From positions 61,827-125,826 of the forward strand of contig JACABE010000006.1 in the NCBI GenBank assembly GCA_013377005.1: a DNA stretch of 64,000 bases. The letters are read 5' to 3'. The position numbers and the translations under genes were made by a program. This DNA is from Bacteroidota bacterium. Lineage in GTDB: Bacteria; Bacteroidota; Bacteroidia; Bacteroidales; JACABE01. Below are positions 41,415 through 50,273 of the stretch, one piece after another. The notes beneath the pieces are model-generated. The model had not been told where the DNA came from. It was given only the letters and a program-made list of their open reading frames with translations, and made no database searches. Position 1 is the first letter of the stretch, and each line of letters begins with the position of its first letter.

Positions 41415-42395
41415 ATGGCATTCCCAGTAACACGTTTAAGAAGATTAAGATACAATGGTATTATCAGACAAATGGTTAGCGAAACACATCTTTCTGTTGA
41501 CGATTTTGTAATGCCTTTATTTGTAATTGCAGGCAAAAATATAAAGAATCCAATCAATTCAATGCCGGGTAATTATCAATTATCAGTTGAAAATTTAGTA
41601 GAAGAATGTAAATTAGTATGGGCATCAGGAGTAAAAGCAGTATTGCTTTTCGGTATTCCTGAACATAAAGATGAAGATGGCAGTGTTGCCTGCGAGCACA
41701 ATGGTATTGTTCAGCAAGCTATCAGAGCTATTAAAAAAGTAATCCCTGAAATGTATATCATTGCTGATGTTTGCAATTGCGAATATACAGTTCACGGACA
41801 TTGCGGTACTATTGTTGATGGCGATGTTGATAATGATTTAACATTGATAACCTTGGCAAAACAATCGGTTTCTTTGGCAGAAGCTGGTGCTGATATGATT
41901 GCTCCAAGTGATATGATGGACGGCAGAGTTGCTAAAATCCGTGAACAACTGGATTTAAACAAATTTGAGAAAATTCCGATTATGTCTTATTCAGCAAAAT
42001 ATGCATCAGGATTTTATGGTCCATTCAGAGAAGCGGCTGAAAGTGCACCAAAATTTGGCAACAGAGCCACATATCAGATGAATCCAGCAAATAGTAACGA
42101 AGCTATGCGCGAAGTGAAAGCTGATATTGAAGAAGGTGCTGACATTGTTATGGTAAAACCAGCATTAAGTTATCTTGATGTTATTTACAGAGTTAAAACC
42201 GAATTCAATATGCCGGTGGCTGCTTATAATGTAAGTGGTGAATTTTCTATGATTAAAGCTGCTGCTAAAAACGACTGGATTGATGGCGATAGAGTGATGA
42301 TGGAAGTTTTAACCTCTATCAAAAGAGCCGGTGCTGATATTATTATTACTTATCATGCAGTGGAAGCATCTAATATTTTAAGTAGAATGAAGTGA
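41415..42395 (+). CDS. hemB: Delta-aminolevulinic acid dehydratase (porphobilinogen synthase), zinc type
   Basis: A 326-residue enzyme joining two 5-aminolevulinate molecules into porphobilinogen. The metal site is the cysteine-rich zinc form: C120-N-C122, then HGHC130. Schiff-base lysines are Lys195 ([17 protein letters not shown]) and Lys248 ([12 protein letters not shown]). [19 protein letters not shown] is a further family landmark. The length is standard (320-335). It is followed by a dispersed palindromic repeat before hemL, so hemL may have its own transcription start. Confidence 0.96.
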   Translation: MAFPVTRLRRLRYNGIIRQMVSETHLSVDDFVMPLFVIAGKNIKNPINSMPGNYQLSVENLVEECKLVWASGVKAVLLFGIPEHKDEDGSVACEHNGIVQQAIRAIKKVIPEMYIIADVCNCEYTVHGHCGTIVDGDVDNDLTLITLAKQSVSLAEAGADMIAPSDMMDGRVAKIREQLDLNKFEKIPIMSYSAKYASGFYGPFREAAESAPKFGNRATYQMNPANSNEAMREVKADIEEGADIVMVKPALSYLDVIYRVKTEFNMPVAAYNVSGEFSMIKAAAKNDWIDGDRVMMEVLTSIKRAGADIIITYHAVEASNILSRMK

Positions 42396-42416
42396 AGATT
42401 TTTTTGTTGAAATTCT

Positions 42417-42502
42417 TTTTGTCATGCTGACGAAGGAAGCATCTCATAAAATACATTGTGAATTTTATTGAGATTTCTCGCTATCGCTCGGAATGACAAA
42501 AC
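42417..42502. repeat. Dispersed palindromic intergenic repeat (GTCATGCTGA type)
   Basis: TTTTGTCAT (42417-42425) and ATGACAAAA (42493-42501) form inverted ends. Inside, ATCTCATAAAAT pairs imperfectly with ATTTTATTGAGAT. CTCGCTATCGCTCGG and CTGACGAAGGAAGC also match a sequence I recall as common between genes in Bacteroidota genomes. Probably a small non-autonomous palindromic element. Confidence 0.6.
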
Positions 42503-42560
42503 AACTTACACAACAAAATAAATTGAATCTTTTTATAAAAACGTATAAATAATACCAAAT

Positions 42561-43850
42561 ATGCAATTTACAAAAAGTATTGAAGCTTTTAAAAAAGCTC
42601 AGGAAATCATTCCGGGAGGTGTAAACTCTCCGGTAAGAGCTTTTAAAAGTGTAAAATTAAATCCTGTTTTTATCGCCAAAGGTAAAGGCGCTTATATTAC
42701 GGATATCGACGGGAATCAATATATTGATTTTGTTTCTTCCTGGGGTCCGCTTATTTTTGGTCATGCACATGATACTATTTTAGCTGCTATTAATGAGGCT
42801 GCTATTAAAGGTACAAGTTATGGTGCTCCCAACGAATACGAAACAGAAATGGCTCAACTTATTGTTGACATGGTTCCTTCTGTTGAAAAAGTTCGTATGG
42901 TTAGTTCCGGAACTGAAGCAACCATGAGTGCCATCAGACTTGCCCGTGGTTATACACAAAGAGAATGTATCGTAAAGTTTGCCGGAAATTATCATGGACA
43001 TGGTGATAGCTTTTTGATTAAAGCAGGTTCGGGAGCCATTACACTGGGCTTACCTGATAGTCCTGGAGTTCCAAAAAGTATTGCAAAAGATACTCTAATA
43101 GCTGAATATAATAATCTTGATTCTGTTAGAGCTTTGTTTGAGCAAAAAGGCAATGAAATTGCTGCTATTATTGTTGAAGCTGTAGCCGGAAATATGGGTG
43201 TTGTGCTTCCAAACAAAGGATTTTTGCAGGGATTGCGCGATATTTGTAACGAATATGGCTCTGTTCTTATTTTTGACGAAGTAATTACAGGTTTCCGTTT
43301 AGCCAAAGGCGGTGCACAGGAATATTATAATGTAACACCTGATATTACTACCTTAGGTAAAATAATAGGTGGTGGGCTTCCTGTAGGTGCTTATGGTGGC
43401 AAAAAAGAAATTATGGATATGCTGGCTCCAATAGGTCCTGTTTATCAGGCAGGCACATTGTCTGGTAATCCGCTTGCGATGGCTGCCGGTATTACCATGT
43501 TGAAACTTATCAGAGATACTCCTGATTTTTATTCAGAGCTGGAAAGAAAAGCAGCCAAACTTGAAGCTGGTATTCGTAAAAATATGGAGATAACAGGTGT
43601 TAAAGGTCTTATCAATCGCGTGGGTTCTATGATGACTTTCTTCTTTACGGATGAAAAACAGATTACTACGTATGATGAAGCTATGAAATCGGATGCTGAT
43701 AAATATGCAAGATTCTTCAAAATGTCTCTGGAAAGTGGAATTTATCTGGCTCCGTCGCAATATGAATGTTTGTTTATTTCTTATGCTCACAGCGATAAAG
43801 ATATTGACACTATTATTGCAGCCAATTTGGAAGCTTTAATGAATCTTTAA
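42561..43850 (+). CDS. hemL: Glutamate-1-semialdehyde 2,1-aminomutase
   Basis: A 429-residue PLP enzyme that converts glutamate-1-semialdehyde to 5-aminolevulinate. Landmarks are the entry [34 protein letters not shown] for cofactor phosphate binding, [19 protein letters not shown], the PLP lysine Lys267 in [18 protein letters not shown], and [13 protein letters not shown]. It has the usual length and looks intact. It is flanked by two different intergenic palindromic repeats, at 42417-42502 and 43882-44010. Confidence 0.96.
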   Translation: MQFTKSIEAFKKAQEIIPGGVNSPVRAFKSVKLNPVFIAKGKGAYITDIDGNQYIDFVSSWGPLIFGHAHDTILAAINEAAIKGTSYGAPNEYETEMAQLIVDMVPSVEKVRMVSSGTEATMSAIRLARGYTQRECIVKFAGNYHGHGDSFLIKAGSGAITLGLPDSPGVPKSIAKDTLIAEYNNLDSVRALFEQKGNEIAAIIVEAVAGNMGVVLPNKGFLQGLRDICNEYGSVLIFDEVITGFRLAKGGAQEYYNVTPDITTLGKIIGGGLPVGAYGGKKEIMDMLAPIGPVYQAGTLSGNPLAMAAGITMLKLIRDTPDFYSELERKAAKLEAGIRKNMEITGVKGLINRVGSMMTFFFTDEKQITTYDEAMKSDADKYARFFKMSLESGIYLAPSQYECLFISYAHSDKDIDTIIAANLEALMNL

Positions 43851-43881
43851 AAATCAAATATCACTTATTTGGAAAATATTT

Positions 43882-44010
43882 GAACGCGGATGACGCTGAT
43901 CCGTTCCGGAAACGCAGATTAAACGGATTAAAAATTGTTTAATTAATGAAATTAAAGAAAAATCCGTTCTTATTCGTGTTTACCTTTAGTTATCAGTGTC
44001 ATCAGCGTTC
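43882..44010. repeat. Long imperfect inverted repeat between hemL and hemE
   Basis: The outer arms, GAACGCGGATGACGCTGAT (43882-43900) and ATCAGTGTCATCAGCGTTC (43992-44010), pair at 17 of 19 positions. Inner segments (AAACGCAGATTAAACGGATT and AATCCGTTCTTATTCGTGTTT) continue the pairing imperfectly, giving a ~129-nt hairpin. Similar repeats are, to my recollection, widespread in Bacteroidota intergenic DNA. A partial relative (ATCCGTTTTATCAGTGTTTC) lies near 47519. Confidence 0.65.
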
Positions 44011-44049
44011 CCAAATTAATAAACTTTAATCTAAATTCAGAATAAATAA

Positions 44050-45084
44050 ATGAATAATTCAATATTTCAACAAACACTCAAAGGTGAAAAAACTGAAAGA
44101 CCTCCGGTATGGTTTATGCGTCAGGCAGGAAGAGTGTTGCCTTCATATCTCGAAATGCGCGAACACCATTCTTTCCATGAATTAATGGAATCACCTGAAC
44201 TTGGTGCAAAGGTAACTTTATTGCCGGTTTACGACTTGGGCGTTGATGCAGCCATACTTTTTTCTGATATATTGGTAATACCACAGGCACTGGGAATGAG
44301 TCTCAATTTTGCTGATTCCGGACCAAAATTCGCAACTGCACTTAAAGATGTTAAAGATCCGATGCGTATATTGAAGGCTGATGCTTCAAAACTCAATTAT
44401 ATCTATGATGTAATTGATGAAATTATGCGAACAAAACCAGAAAATACACCTTTAATTGGTTTTTGCGGAGCTCCTTTAACTACCCTTTGTTATATGGTAC
44501 AAGGATTGAGCACCAATCATACTTTCCCTGATGCAGTTGCATTATTATATAAAGATAAGATATTAGCCCATCAATTATTGAATGCCATTACCGAATTGTC
44601 AATTGAATATGCAATTACGCAGGCTAAACATGGTATTTCTGTTTTCCAGATATTTGAAACACATGCAGGTTTGATTCCTTCTGATTTATATTTCGAAATG
44701 ATTATGCCTTATGTAAGGAGGATTTCTGCTGCTGTTATGAAGGCAGGAACTCCTGTTATTTTCCTCCCAAAAGGTTTAGGTTATGGTATAAAATATATAA
44801 AACCATCCGATTGTAATTTCTTAAGTGTAGATTGGCAGACTTCAATAACAGAAGCCCGTTCTTTGGTTCATCCTGAAATTGGTTTGCAGGGAAATTTGGA
44901 TCCAAGATTGTTACTGGCTGATAAAAAAACTATTATCACTGAACTTGAAAAATATCTTGAATTCGGTTCTGAAAATCAAAACTGGATTTTCAATTTAGGT
45001 CACGGATTTATTCCCGGTATTCCATTTGAAAACGCTAAATTGGTTGTGGATTGGGTGAAGGAAGTTGATTGGAAAAGAAATTAG
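44050..45084 (+). CDS. hemE: Uroporphyrinogen decarboxylase
   Basis: A 344-residue enzyme that removes four carboxyl groups from uroporphyrinogen III to give coproporphyrinogen III, without cofactor. The diagnostic N-terminal motif is RPPVWFMRQAGRVLPSYLE. ILFSDILVIPQALGM carries the conserved catalytic aspartate, and LIGFCGAPLTTLCYM, GLQGNLDPRLLLA and FNLGHGFIPGIPFEN are further conserved segments. The length is standard and the gene intact. An intergenic repeat precedes it; hemN follows after 102 bp. Confidence 0.96.
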   Translation: MNNSIFQQTLKGEKTERPPVWFMRQAGRVLPSYLEMREHHSFHELMESPELGAKVTLLPVYDLGVDAAILFSDILVIPQALGMSLNFADSGPKFATALKDVKDPMRILKADASKLNYIYDVIDEIMRTKPENTPLIGFCGAPLTTLCYMVQGLSTNHTFPDAVALLYKDKILAHQLLNAITELSIEYAITQAKHGISVFQIFETHAGLIPSDLYFEMIMPYVRRISAAVMKAGTPVIFLPKGLGYGIKYIKPSDCNFLSVDWQTSITEARSLVHPEIGLQGNLDPRLLLADKKTIITELEKYLEFGSENQNWIFNLGHGFIPGIPFENAKLVVDWVKEVDWKRN

Positions 45085-45186
45085 AAATTAAGTTAATAGT
45101 TATTAGTTTATTGAGCCTATATTTAAAAGCAATTTAATCTCTTGCAAAATAACTTAATAACCTAATAACTTAATAACAAACAAAGA

Positions 45187-46566
45187 ATGAATATAACAAG
45201 TGAATTTTTAGATAAACACAATGTTTCGGGTCCGCGATACACCAGCTATCCGCCTGCGAACTTTTTTCATACAAACTTTACAAGCAATGATTATTTGGAG
45301 CAATTGAAAGCTTCTAATCTTCAGCAGCCTGAAAATATTTCCATTTATATTCATATTCCGTTTTGTCCGCAACGTTGCCATTTCTGTGGCTGTAATACCG
45401 AAATCGGACAGAAAAGAGCTTTTATCGAAAAATATGTAGATGCTATAAAAAAGGAAATCAATAATGTTTGTCAATATCTTGATCTGAAAAACCGCAAACT
45501 TACTCAGGTTCACTGGGGTGGTGGTACTCCTAATGCCATTGCTATGCACTATATTGCTGATATAATGAATTTGATTAAACAGAAGTTTATTGTAGATGCT
45601 AATGCAGAAATTGCTATTGAGTGCAGCCCTGCTTATCTGGAATTTGAACATATAGATCAACTTGCCGAAATGGGTTTCAACAGAATGAGCCTGGGTATTC
45701 AGGATTTCAGAGCAGATGTATTGGAAGTGGTTAATCGTCAGAAACCAAAACATGCTGTAAAAGATATTGTTGATTATTTAAGGAAAAAAGGTTTCAATGG
45801 CATTAATCTTGACTTTATTTACGGTTTGCCGTTGCAAACTGTTGATAGTTTGAAAGAAACTATTGTTAAAGCTATTGAAATAAAGCCCGACAGAATTGTT
45901 ACTTTTTCTTATGCACATGTTCCATGGGTGAAAGAAGAACAGCTAAAACTAGAAAAAATAGGTTTGCCTTCGCCTAAAGAAAAAATGGATATGCTGATTA
46001 ATAATATTCAGCAATTGCAGCAAGCCGGTTATACTTCAATTGGTATCGACCATTTTGCACATCCTGATGATCAATTGGCAATTGCTTACAAAAACAAAAA
46101 ATTGCATCGTAATTTCCAAGGTTATTGCACGTTGGAAACAACCGGACAGGTTTATGGTTTTGGAGCTTCATCCATCAGTCAGTTGTGGGGTGCTTATGCG
46201 CAGAATGTAAAAAGTGCAGCCAAATATATTGAGGAAATTGAAAATACCGGATTCGCCATTGAAAGAGGTTTTACATTAAATGTAAATCAGCAAATAGTAA
46301 GAGCTGTAATTAATAGCATTATGTGCAACGGCGTTTTGTATTTTGACGAAATTGCAGCTCAGTTTCAGTTGACGGCAGATGAAATAAAAAATATAGTAAA
46401 TTATGATGCCAAAAAACTGGTTGATTTCGAAAAAGATGGAATAATCAGTATAAGCGAAAAAGGAATTGTAATAAGTGAACTTGGTCATAAGATTGCTCGG
46501 AATATTGCCATGGCATTTGACCCGGATTTAAAACAAGGTGAATCAATTTATTCAAAGACGGTATGA
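45187..46566 (+). CDS. hemN: Oxygen-independent coproporphyrinogen III oxidase (radical SAM)
   Basis: A 459-residue radical SAM enzyme that decarboxylates two propionates of coproporphyrinogen III to vinyl groups without oxygen. The 4Fe-4S cluster motif is C60-PQR-C64-HF-C67-G-C69 in IHIPFCPQRCHFCGCNT. The N-terminal HNVSGPRYTSYPPA and the C-terminal helical HemN domain (VNQQIVRAVINSIMCNG) are characteristic of true HemN rather than the HemW haem chaperone. Its stop overlaps the hemH start (ATGA), so the two are translationally coupled. No oxygen-dependent hemF is present in the cluster. Confidence 0.95.
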   Translation: MNITSEFLDKHNVSGPRYTSYPPANFFHTNFTSNDYLEQLKASNLQQPENISIYIHIPFCPQRCHFCGCNTEIGQKRAFIEKYVDAIKKEINNVCQYLDLKNRKLTQVHWGGGTPNAIAMHYIADIMNLIKQKFIVDANAEIAIECSPAYLEFEHIDQLAEMGFNRMSLGIQDFRADVLEVVNRQKPKHAVKDIVDYLRKKGFNGINLDFIYGLPLQTVDSLKETIVKAIEIKPDRIVTFSYAHVPWVKEEQLKLEKIGLPSPKEKMDMLINNIQQLQQAGYTSIGIDHFAHPDDQLAIAYKNKKLHRNFQGYCTLETTGQVYGFGASSISQLWGAYAQNVKSAAKYIEEIENTGFAIERGFTLNVNQQIVRAVINSIMCNGVLYFDEIAAQFQLTADEIKNIVNYDAKKLVDFEKDGIISISEKGIVISELGHKIARNIAMAFDPDLKQGESIYSKTV

Positions 46567-47486
46567 GAGGAATTTTGTTGGTAGATATGGGAGGTGCAAA
46601 TTCTCCAAAAGAATTAAAATTGTTTCTGAAACGAATGTTTAAAGATCCTTTTATTCTTCCTTTCGGTAAGTTAGGGCGTAATTTATTATCTTTTATAATC
46701 AGCAATATTCGTTATAAAAAATCGTGGAAGAAATATCTGCTGATAGGCGGTTCTCCTATCATAAAATCTACCGAACAACTTTCAATGTCATTACAAAATC
46801 AACTTGGCAATGGGTACAAAGTGAGATATGCTTTTTCTTATTCACAACCATTTATCAATGATATTATCGGTCAGTTTATTGCTGAACAAATTAATGATAT
46901 TACTATCATTCCTTTGTATCCTCAATCGAGTTTTTCAACTACTTCGAGTGTGGCCGCTGATGTAAAAAATGCAGTTAAATGGAACGAAAATTTGAATATT
47001 ACTTTTGTAAAAGAATTTTATAATCATGAATTGTATTTGAATTTTTGGTCGAATTTAATTTTGAATCACATTAAAAATCATAATTATACAAAGCCTATTT
47101 TGGTTTTTAGTGCACATTCAATACCATTGGCTCTTGTTGACAAGGGCGATACTTATCCGAAAGCCATAGAAGCAAGTGCAAGGTTGATTGCCGAAAAAGC
47201 AGGATGTGATTATATAGTAGCTTATCAGTCGAGTATGAGTAAAAAATGGATAGGTCCTGAAACAAAACAGGTTTTGAAAAAAATTGCTGAAGAAGGGAAA
47301 AATGAGATAGTTATTATTCCTATTAGTTTTGTGAATGAAAACCTCGAAACTTTATACGATATCAATACAGATATTATTCCATTTGCAAAAAATATGCTTG
47401 GTATAAAAAATATTTCAAAGGTAGAAATACCTGTTGCAAATGAAGATTTTATAAATCTTTTAAAAGATATAGTGATTGGAAAATAA
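46563..47486 (+). CDS. hemH: Ferrochelatase
   Basis: A 307-residue enzyme inserting Fe(II) into protoporphyrin IX. Landmarks are LLVDMGGANSPKELKLFLKR, LIGGSPIIKSTEQLS, the active-site His185 in FSAHSIPLALVDKGDTYP, AYQSSMSKKWIGPETKQVL, and IIPISFVNENLETLYDIN with Glu262. Most ferrochelatases have FVSDHxETLYE at the last site; here the Asp-His pair is Glu-Asn, while the catalytic His and Glu remain. No iron-sulfur C-terminal extension is present. Translation is probably coupled to hemN by the 4-base overlap. A coproporphyrin ferrochelatase role is less likely given the hemN gene beside it. Confidence 0.9.
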   Translation: MRGILLVDMGGANSPKELKLFLKRMFKDPFILPFGKLGRNLLSFIISNIRYKKSWKKYLLIGGSPIIKSTEQLSMSLQNQLGNGYKVRYAFSYSQPFINDIIGQFIAEQINDITIIPLYPQSSFSTTSSVAADVKNAVKWNENLNITFVKEFYNHELYLNFWSNLILNHIKNHNYTKPILVFSAHSIPLALVDKGDTYPKAIEASARLIAEKAGCDYIVAYQSSMSKKWIGPETKQVLKKIAEEGKNEIVIIPISFVNENLETLYDINTDIIPFAKNMLGIKNISKVEIPVANEDFINLLKDIVIGK

Positions 47487-47597
47487 ATCAGATTTTTTAA
47501 TTCTATTTTTAAATTAGGAATCCGTTTTATCAGTGTTTCTGAATTATTGTTAGAAATTAATCGAAATTCAATATTACTTTATAAATAACAGAACAAA

Positions 47598-48965
47598 ATG
47601 AAGGATGTAATTATTATAGGAGCAGGTATTACCGGATTGGCTACTGCTCATCACATAAAAAAGGCAGGAAAAGATTTTTTGGTTCTGGAACAATCCGATC
47701 AGGTTGGTGGTGTTATCAAAACGGTAAAAGAAAAAGGTTATATTTATGAAATGGGGCCTAATTCGGGTGTTATAGGAAATATTGAAGTAAACCATTTGTT
47801 TGACGATTTAAAAGATGATTGTGAGCTGGAAGAAGCCAATGATAACGTAAAAAAACGTTATGTGTTGAAAGCAGGTAAATGGGAAGCATTACCCGGAAGT
47901 TTAAAAGCTGCCGTAAAAACACCTTTATTTACATTAAAAGATAAATTCAGTATTCTGGCAGAGCCTTTCCGCAAAGCAGGAACTAACCCGCACGAAACAT
48001 TGGCTGAATTGGTAAAACGCCGCATGGGTCAGAGTTTTTTGGACTATGCCATAGATCCTTTTATTATTGGAGTTTATGCCGGAGATCCTAATCGCTTGGT
48101 TCCTAAATATGCTTTGCCTAAGTTATATAATTTAGAACAGGAATACGGAAGTTTTATCAAAGGAACCATTAAAAAAAGTTTTATTAAGAAAACTGAAGAA
48201 GAAAAACGAGTTACCAGAGGCGTATTTTCAGCAAAAGGTGGATTATCTTCTATTATCGATGCTATTATGAAAAGAATTGGTGATGATACTGTTCTTTTGA
48301 ATTGCAATGATATTGAAGTGAAACCGGTTGAAAATTACTTTGTAGTAAGTTATAAAGATAGTGAAGGAAGGATTGTTGAATTGCAGACACAGAAAGTAAT
48401 TTCAACCATAGGAGCCTGGGGTTTGGATAAAATGGCACCTTTTATAGCCAAAGAAAAACTTGAGAAAATAAAAGCATTGCATTATACTAAAGTTATTGAA
48501 GTGGTTTTGGGTTTTGATAACTGGCAGGGGATGAAACTGGACGCTTTTGGTGGTTTGATTCCTTTTAAAGAAAACAGAGATATTTTAGGCGTCTTGTTTA
48601 TGTCGGCATTATTTAGCAACAGAGCTCCTAAGGGTGGTGAATTATTCTCCATTTTTCTGGGAGGTGTTCGTCGTCAGGAAATTTATCAAATGAATGATAG
48701 TCAAATTGAAGAGATTCTGAAAAGAGAAATTTCGGATTTGATGCAATTAAAAGAATATAAACCTGATTTGCTGAAAATTATTCGTCACGAGTGGGCTATA
48801 CCACAATATGAAGCTGATAGTGGCGAACGTTTTAAAGCCATTGAAGAAATTGAAAAACAATATCCGGGGTTTATTATCGGAGGTAATCTGAGAAATGGCA
48901 TTGGTATGGCTGATAGAATATTGCAGGCAAAGACACTGGCATACGAAGTTATCAACACAAACTAA
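47598..48965 (+). CDS. hemG: Protoporphyrinogen oxidase, HemY-type FAD enzyme
   Basis: A 455-residue FAD-dependent oxidase acting on the last porphyrinogen before iron insertion. The dinucleotide-binding motif VIIIGAGITGLATAHHI lies at residues 3-19, followed by LEQSDQVGGVIKTVKEKGY and FEMGPN-like YEMGPNSG. FIIGGNLRNGIGMADRI near the C-terminus is the second FAD segment. It belongs to the HemY/PPOX family, called hemG in many Bacteroidota annotations although unrelated to the flavodoxin-like E. coli HemG. The related enzyme CgoX is an alternative, but HemN upstream favours protoporphyrinogen as substrate. Confidence 0.92.
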   Translation: MKDVIIIGAGITGLATAHHIKKAGKDFLVLEQSDQVGGVIKTVKEKGYIYEMGPNSGVIGNIEVNHLFDDLKDDCELEEANDNVKKRYVLKAGKWEALPGSLKAAVKTPLFTLKDKFSILAEPFRKAGTNPHETLAELVKRRMGQSFLDYAIDPFIIGVYAGDPNRLVPKYALPKLYNLEQEYGSFIKGTIKKSFIKKTEEEKRVTRGVFSAKGGLSSIIDAIMKRIGDDTVLLNCNDIEVKPVENYFVVSYKDSEGRIVELQTQKVISTIGAWGLDKMAPFIAKEKLEKIKALHYTKVIEVVLGFDNWQGMKLDAFGGLIPFKENRDILGVLFMSALFSNRAPKGGELFSIFLGGVRRQEIYQMNDSQIEEILKREISDLMQLKEYKPDLLKIIRHEWAIPQYEADSGERFKAIEEIEKQYPGFIIGGNLRNGIGMADRILQAKTLAYEVINTN

Positions 48966-48988
48966 GACTTATTAATACAAATTACTAT

Positions 48989-49453
48989 ATGAATCTGAAT
49001 ATTTATCTTTTAGAAGATTTTTCTATTTTCAAATTGGTACACATATTAATAAGTATTACTTTTTTGATGTGTGCGGTTTGGTTATTTATTCGTTCATTTA
49101 GAGGTATTTTTAATAACAGACCTTATATTCGTATTGATAAATTATTGTCAATTGGATTTATCATTACTTTATATCTACAGCTATTTTTCGGAATTATACT
49201 ATTTTCAAATCTCGGGTCGAATATGGGATATAATTATTTGAGTATAGATAATACCGTGAAAGTTGTTTCGAAACGATTGTGGCCTATTGAGCACATTGTT
49301 TTAATGTTATTTGCGCTTTTAATTGCCAGTTTAGGGTTGTATATTTCGTTAAATACTCAGTCTGATAAAAGAAAATACTGGATTATAATTATTTATTACT
49401 CTATCTCTTTACTGCTGATATTCTTTTCGTTAAGTGGGATATATTTCTTTTAA
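48989..49453 (+). CDS. Four-helix membrane protein at the end of the haem cluster
   Basis: A 154-residue integral membrane protein with four predicted helices (about 14-36, 50-70, 95-117, 127-153). A histidine lies in helix 1 (FKLVHILISITFL) and another in helix 3 (PIEHIVLMLFALLIASLG). The pattern matches a small family often annotated as cytochrome-b-like in Bacteroidota, where paired His residues in neighbouring helices could bind haem. It lies 23 bp after the protoporphyrinogen oxidase on the same strand and is probably co-transcribed. A role in haem handling or as electron acceptor for porphyrinogen oxidation is inferred only from position and topology. Confidence 0.7.
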   Translation: MNLNIYLLEDFSIFKLVHILISITFLMCAVWLFIRSFRGIFNNRPYIRIDKLLSIGFIITLYLQLFFGIILFSNLGSNMGYNYLSIDNTVKVVSKRLWPIEHIVLMLFALLIASLGLYISLNTQSDKRKYWIIIIYYSISLLLIFFSLSGIYFF

Positions 49454-49574
49454 AGAAATAATTTTATATTCAACGTCAAGTATTTCTTTATCATTAGTAC
49501 TATTGCCAGCTATCAATTAAAAACAACAATGCTTATTTTATAAGTTTGCTAAGTATTCTTATTTGAAGCATTGT

Positions 49575-50273
49575 TTACTTTTGCTTATTTTCAATAAGAT
49601 TAAAAAAATCTGTGCTGTAGGAATCACTTATGGGAATCAGTTGATTATTAATTTTAATCCTGTTTCTTTGAATTGAATTTATGTGTTGAATTGAAACGAT
49701 ATAGGAGCGATGTACTCTAATGAATTTGTTTGAAGGCAACTTGCTCAAAATAGATTTCAACGACATGAGCGTTAGTATAAAATCTTCGCCACAATATATT
49801 TTTATATAATCGTCTAATCCTTCAATATATGATATTTCATCTATATTTATTTTTTTAATCTGATAATCTGATTTTACAAAAATATAATTCGTTTCTGTTT
49901 GCTGGTGGTTATGAATAAAGCGATGATAATCATTTGCTTTATTAACTGCCTTGTAGAACCTTTCGAACTCAATGGGTTTAAGCAGATAATCTACTGCATC
50001 CAGATTAAAACTTTCAACAGCATACTGGCTGTAGGCTGTAATAAATATAACCATGGGGGGATGTTTAAGCGATTTTAAAAATTGCATTCCATTTAAATCG
50101 GGCATTTCAATATCCAGAAATATAAGATCGATATTTTCATTTGTTATGGTTTCTGCTGCTTTAAATGGATCGGTAAAGCATCCTTTCATATTAAGAAAGC
50201 TAACTTTAGACACATAAGCAGAAATTATCTCCAGTGCTAAAGGCTCATCATCTATGGCAATACAGCTTATCAT
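49575..50273 (-). CDS. LytTR-type response regulator
   Basis: A 232-residue response regulator. The receiver domain (1-120) has IDDEP at 7-11, phospho-acceptor Asp54 in FLDIEMPDLNGM, FITAYSQYAVESF and LLKPIEFERFYKAV. The C-terminal LytTR DNA-binding domain has YIEGLDDYIKIY, MSLKSILSKLPSNKFIRVHR, SYIVSIQHINSI and the C-terminal strand. Its start overlaps the stop of the LytS-type kinase gene by one base, so the two are one transcriptional unit. The target promoter is unknown; the orphan PqqD-like gene upstream in the same direction is a candidate. Confidence 0.93.
   Translation of the reverse strand: MISCIAIDDEPLALEIISAYVSKVSFLNMKGCFTDPFKAAETITNENIDLIFLDIEMPDLNGMQFLKSLKHPPMVIFITAYSQYAVESFNLDAVDYLLKPIEFERFYKAVNKANDYHRFIHNHQQTETNYIFVKSDYQIKKINIDEISYIEGLDDYIKIYCGEDFILTLMSLKSILSKLPSNKFIRVHRSYIVSIQHINSIQRNRIKINNQLIPISDSYSTDFFNLIENKQK

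Noticed and set aside
48989..49453. HemJ (protoporphyrinogen oxidase of the HemJ type).
   Set aside because: Four helices and both histidines do not fit the HemJ sequence pattern, and a HemY-type oxidase is already encoded just upstream.
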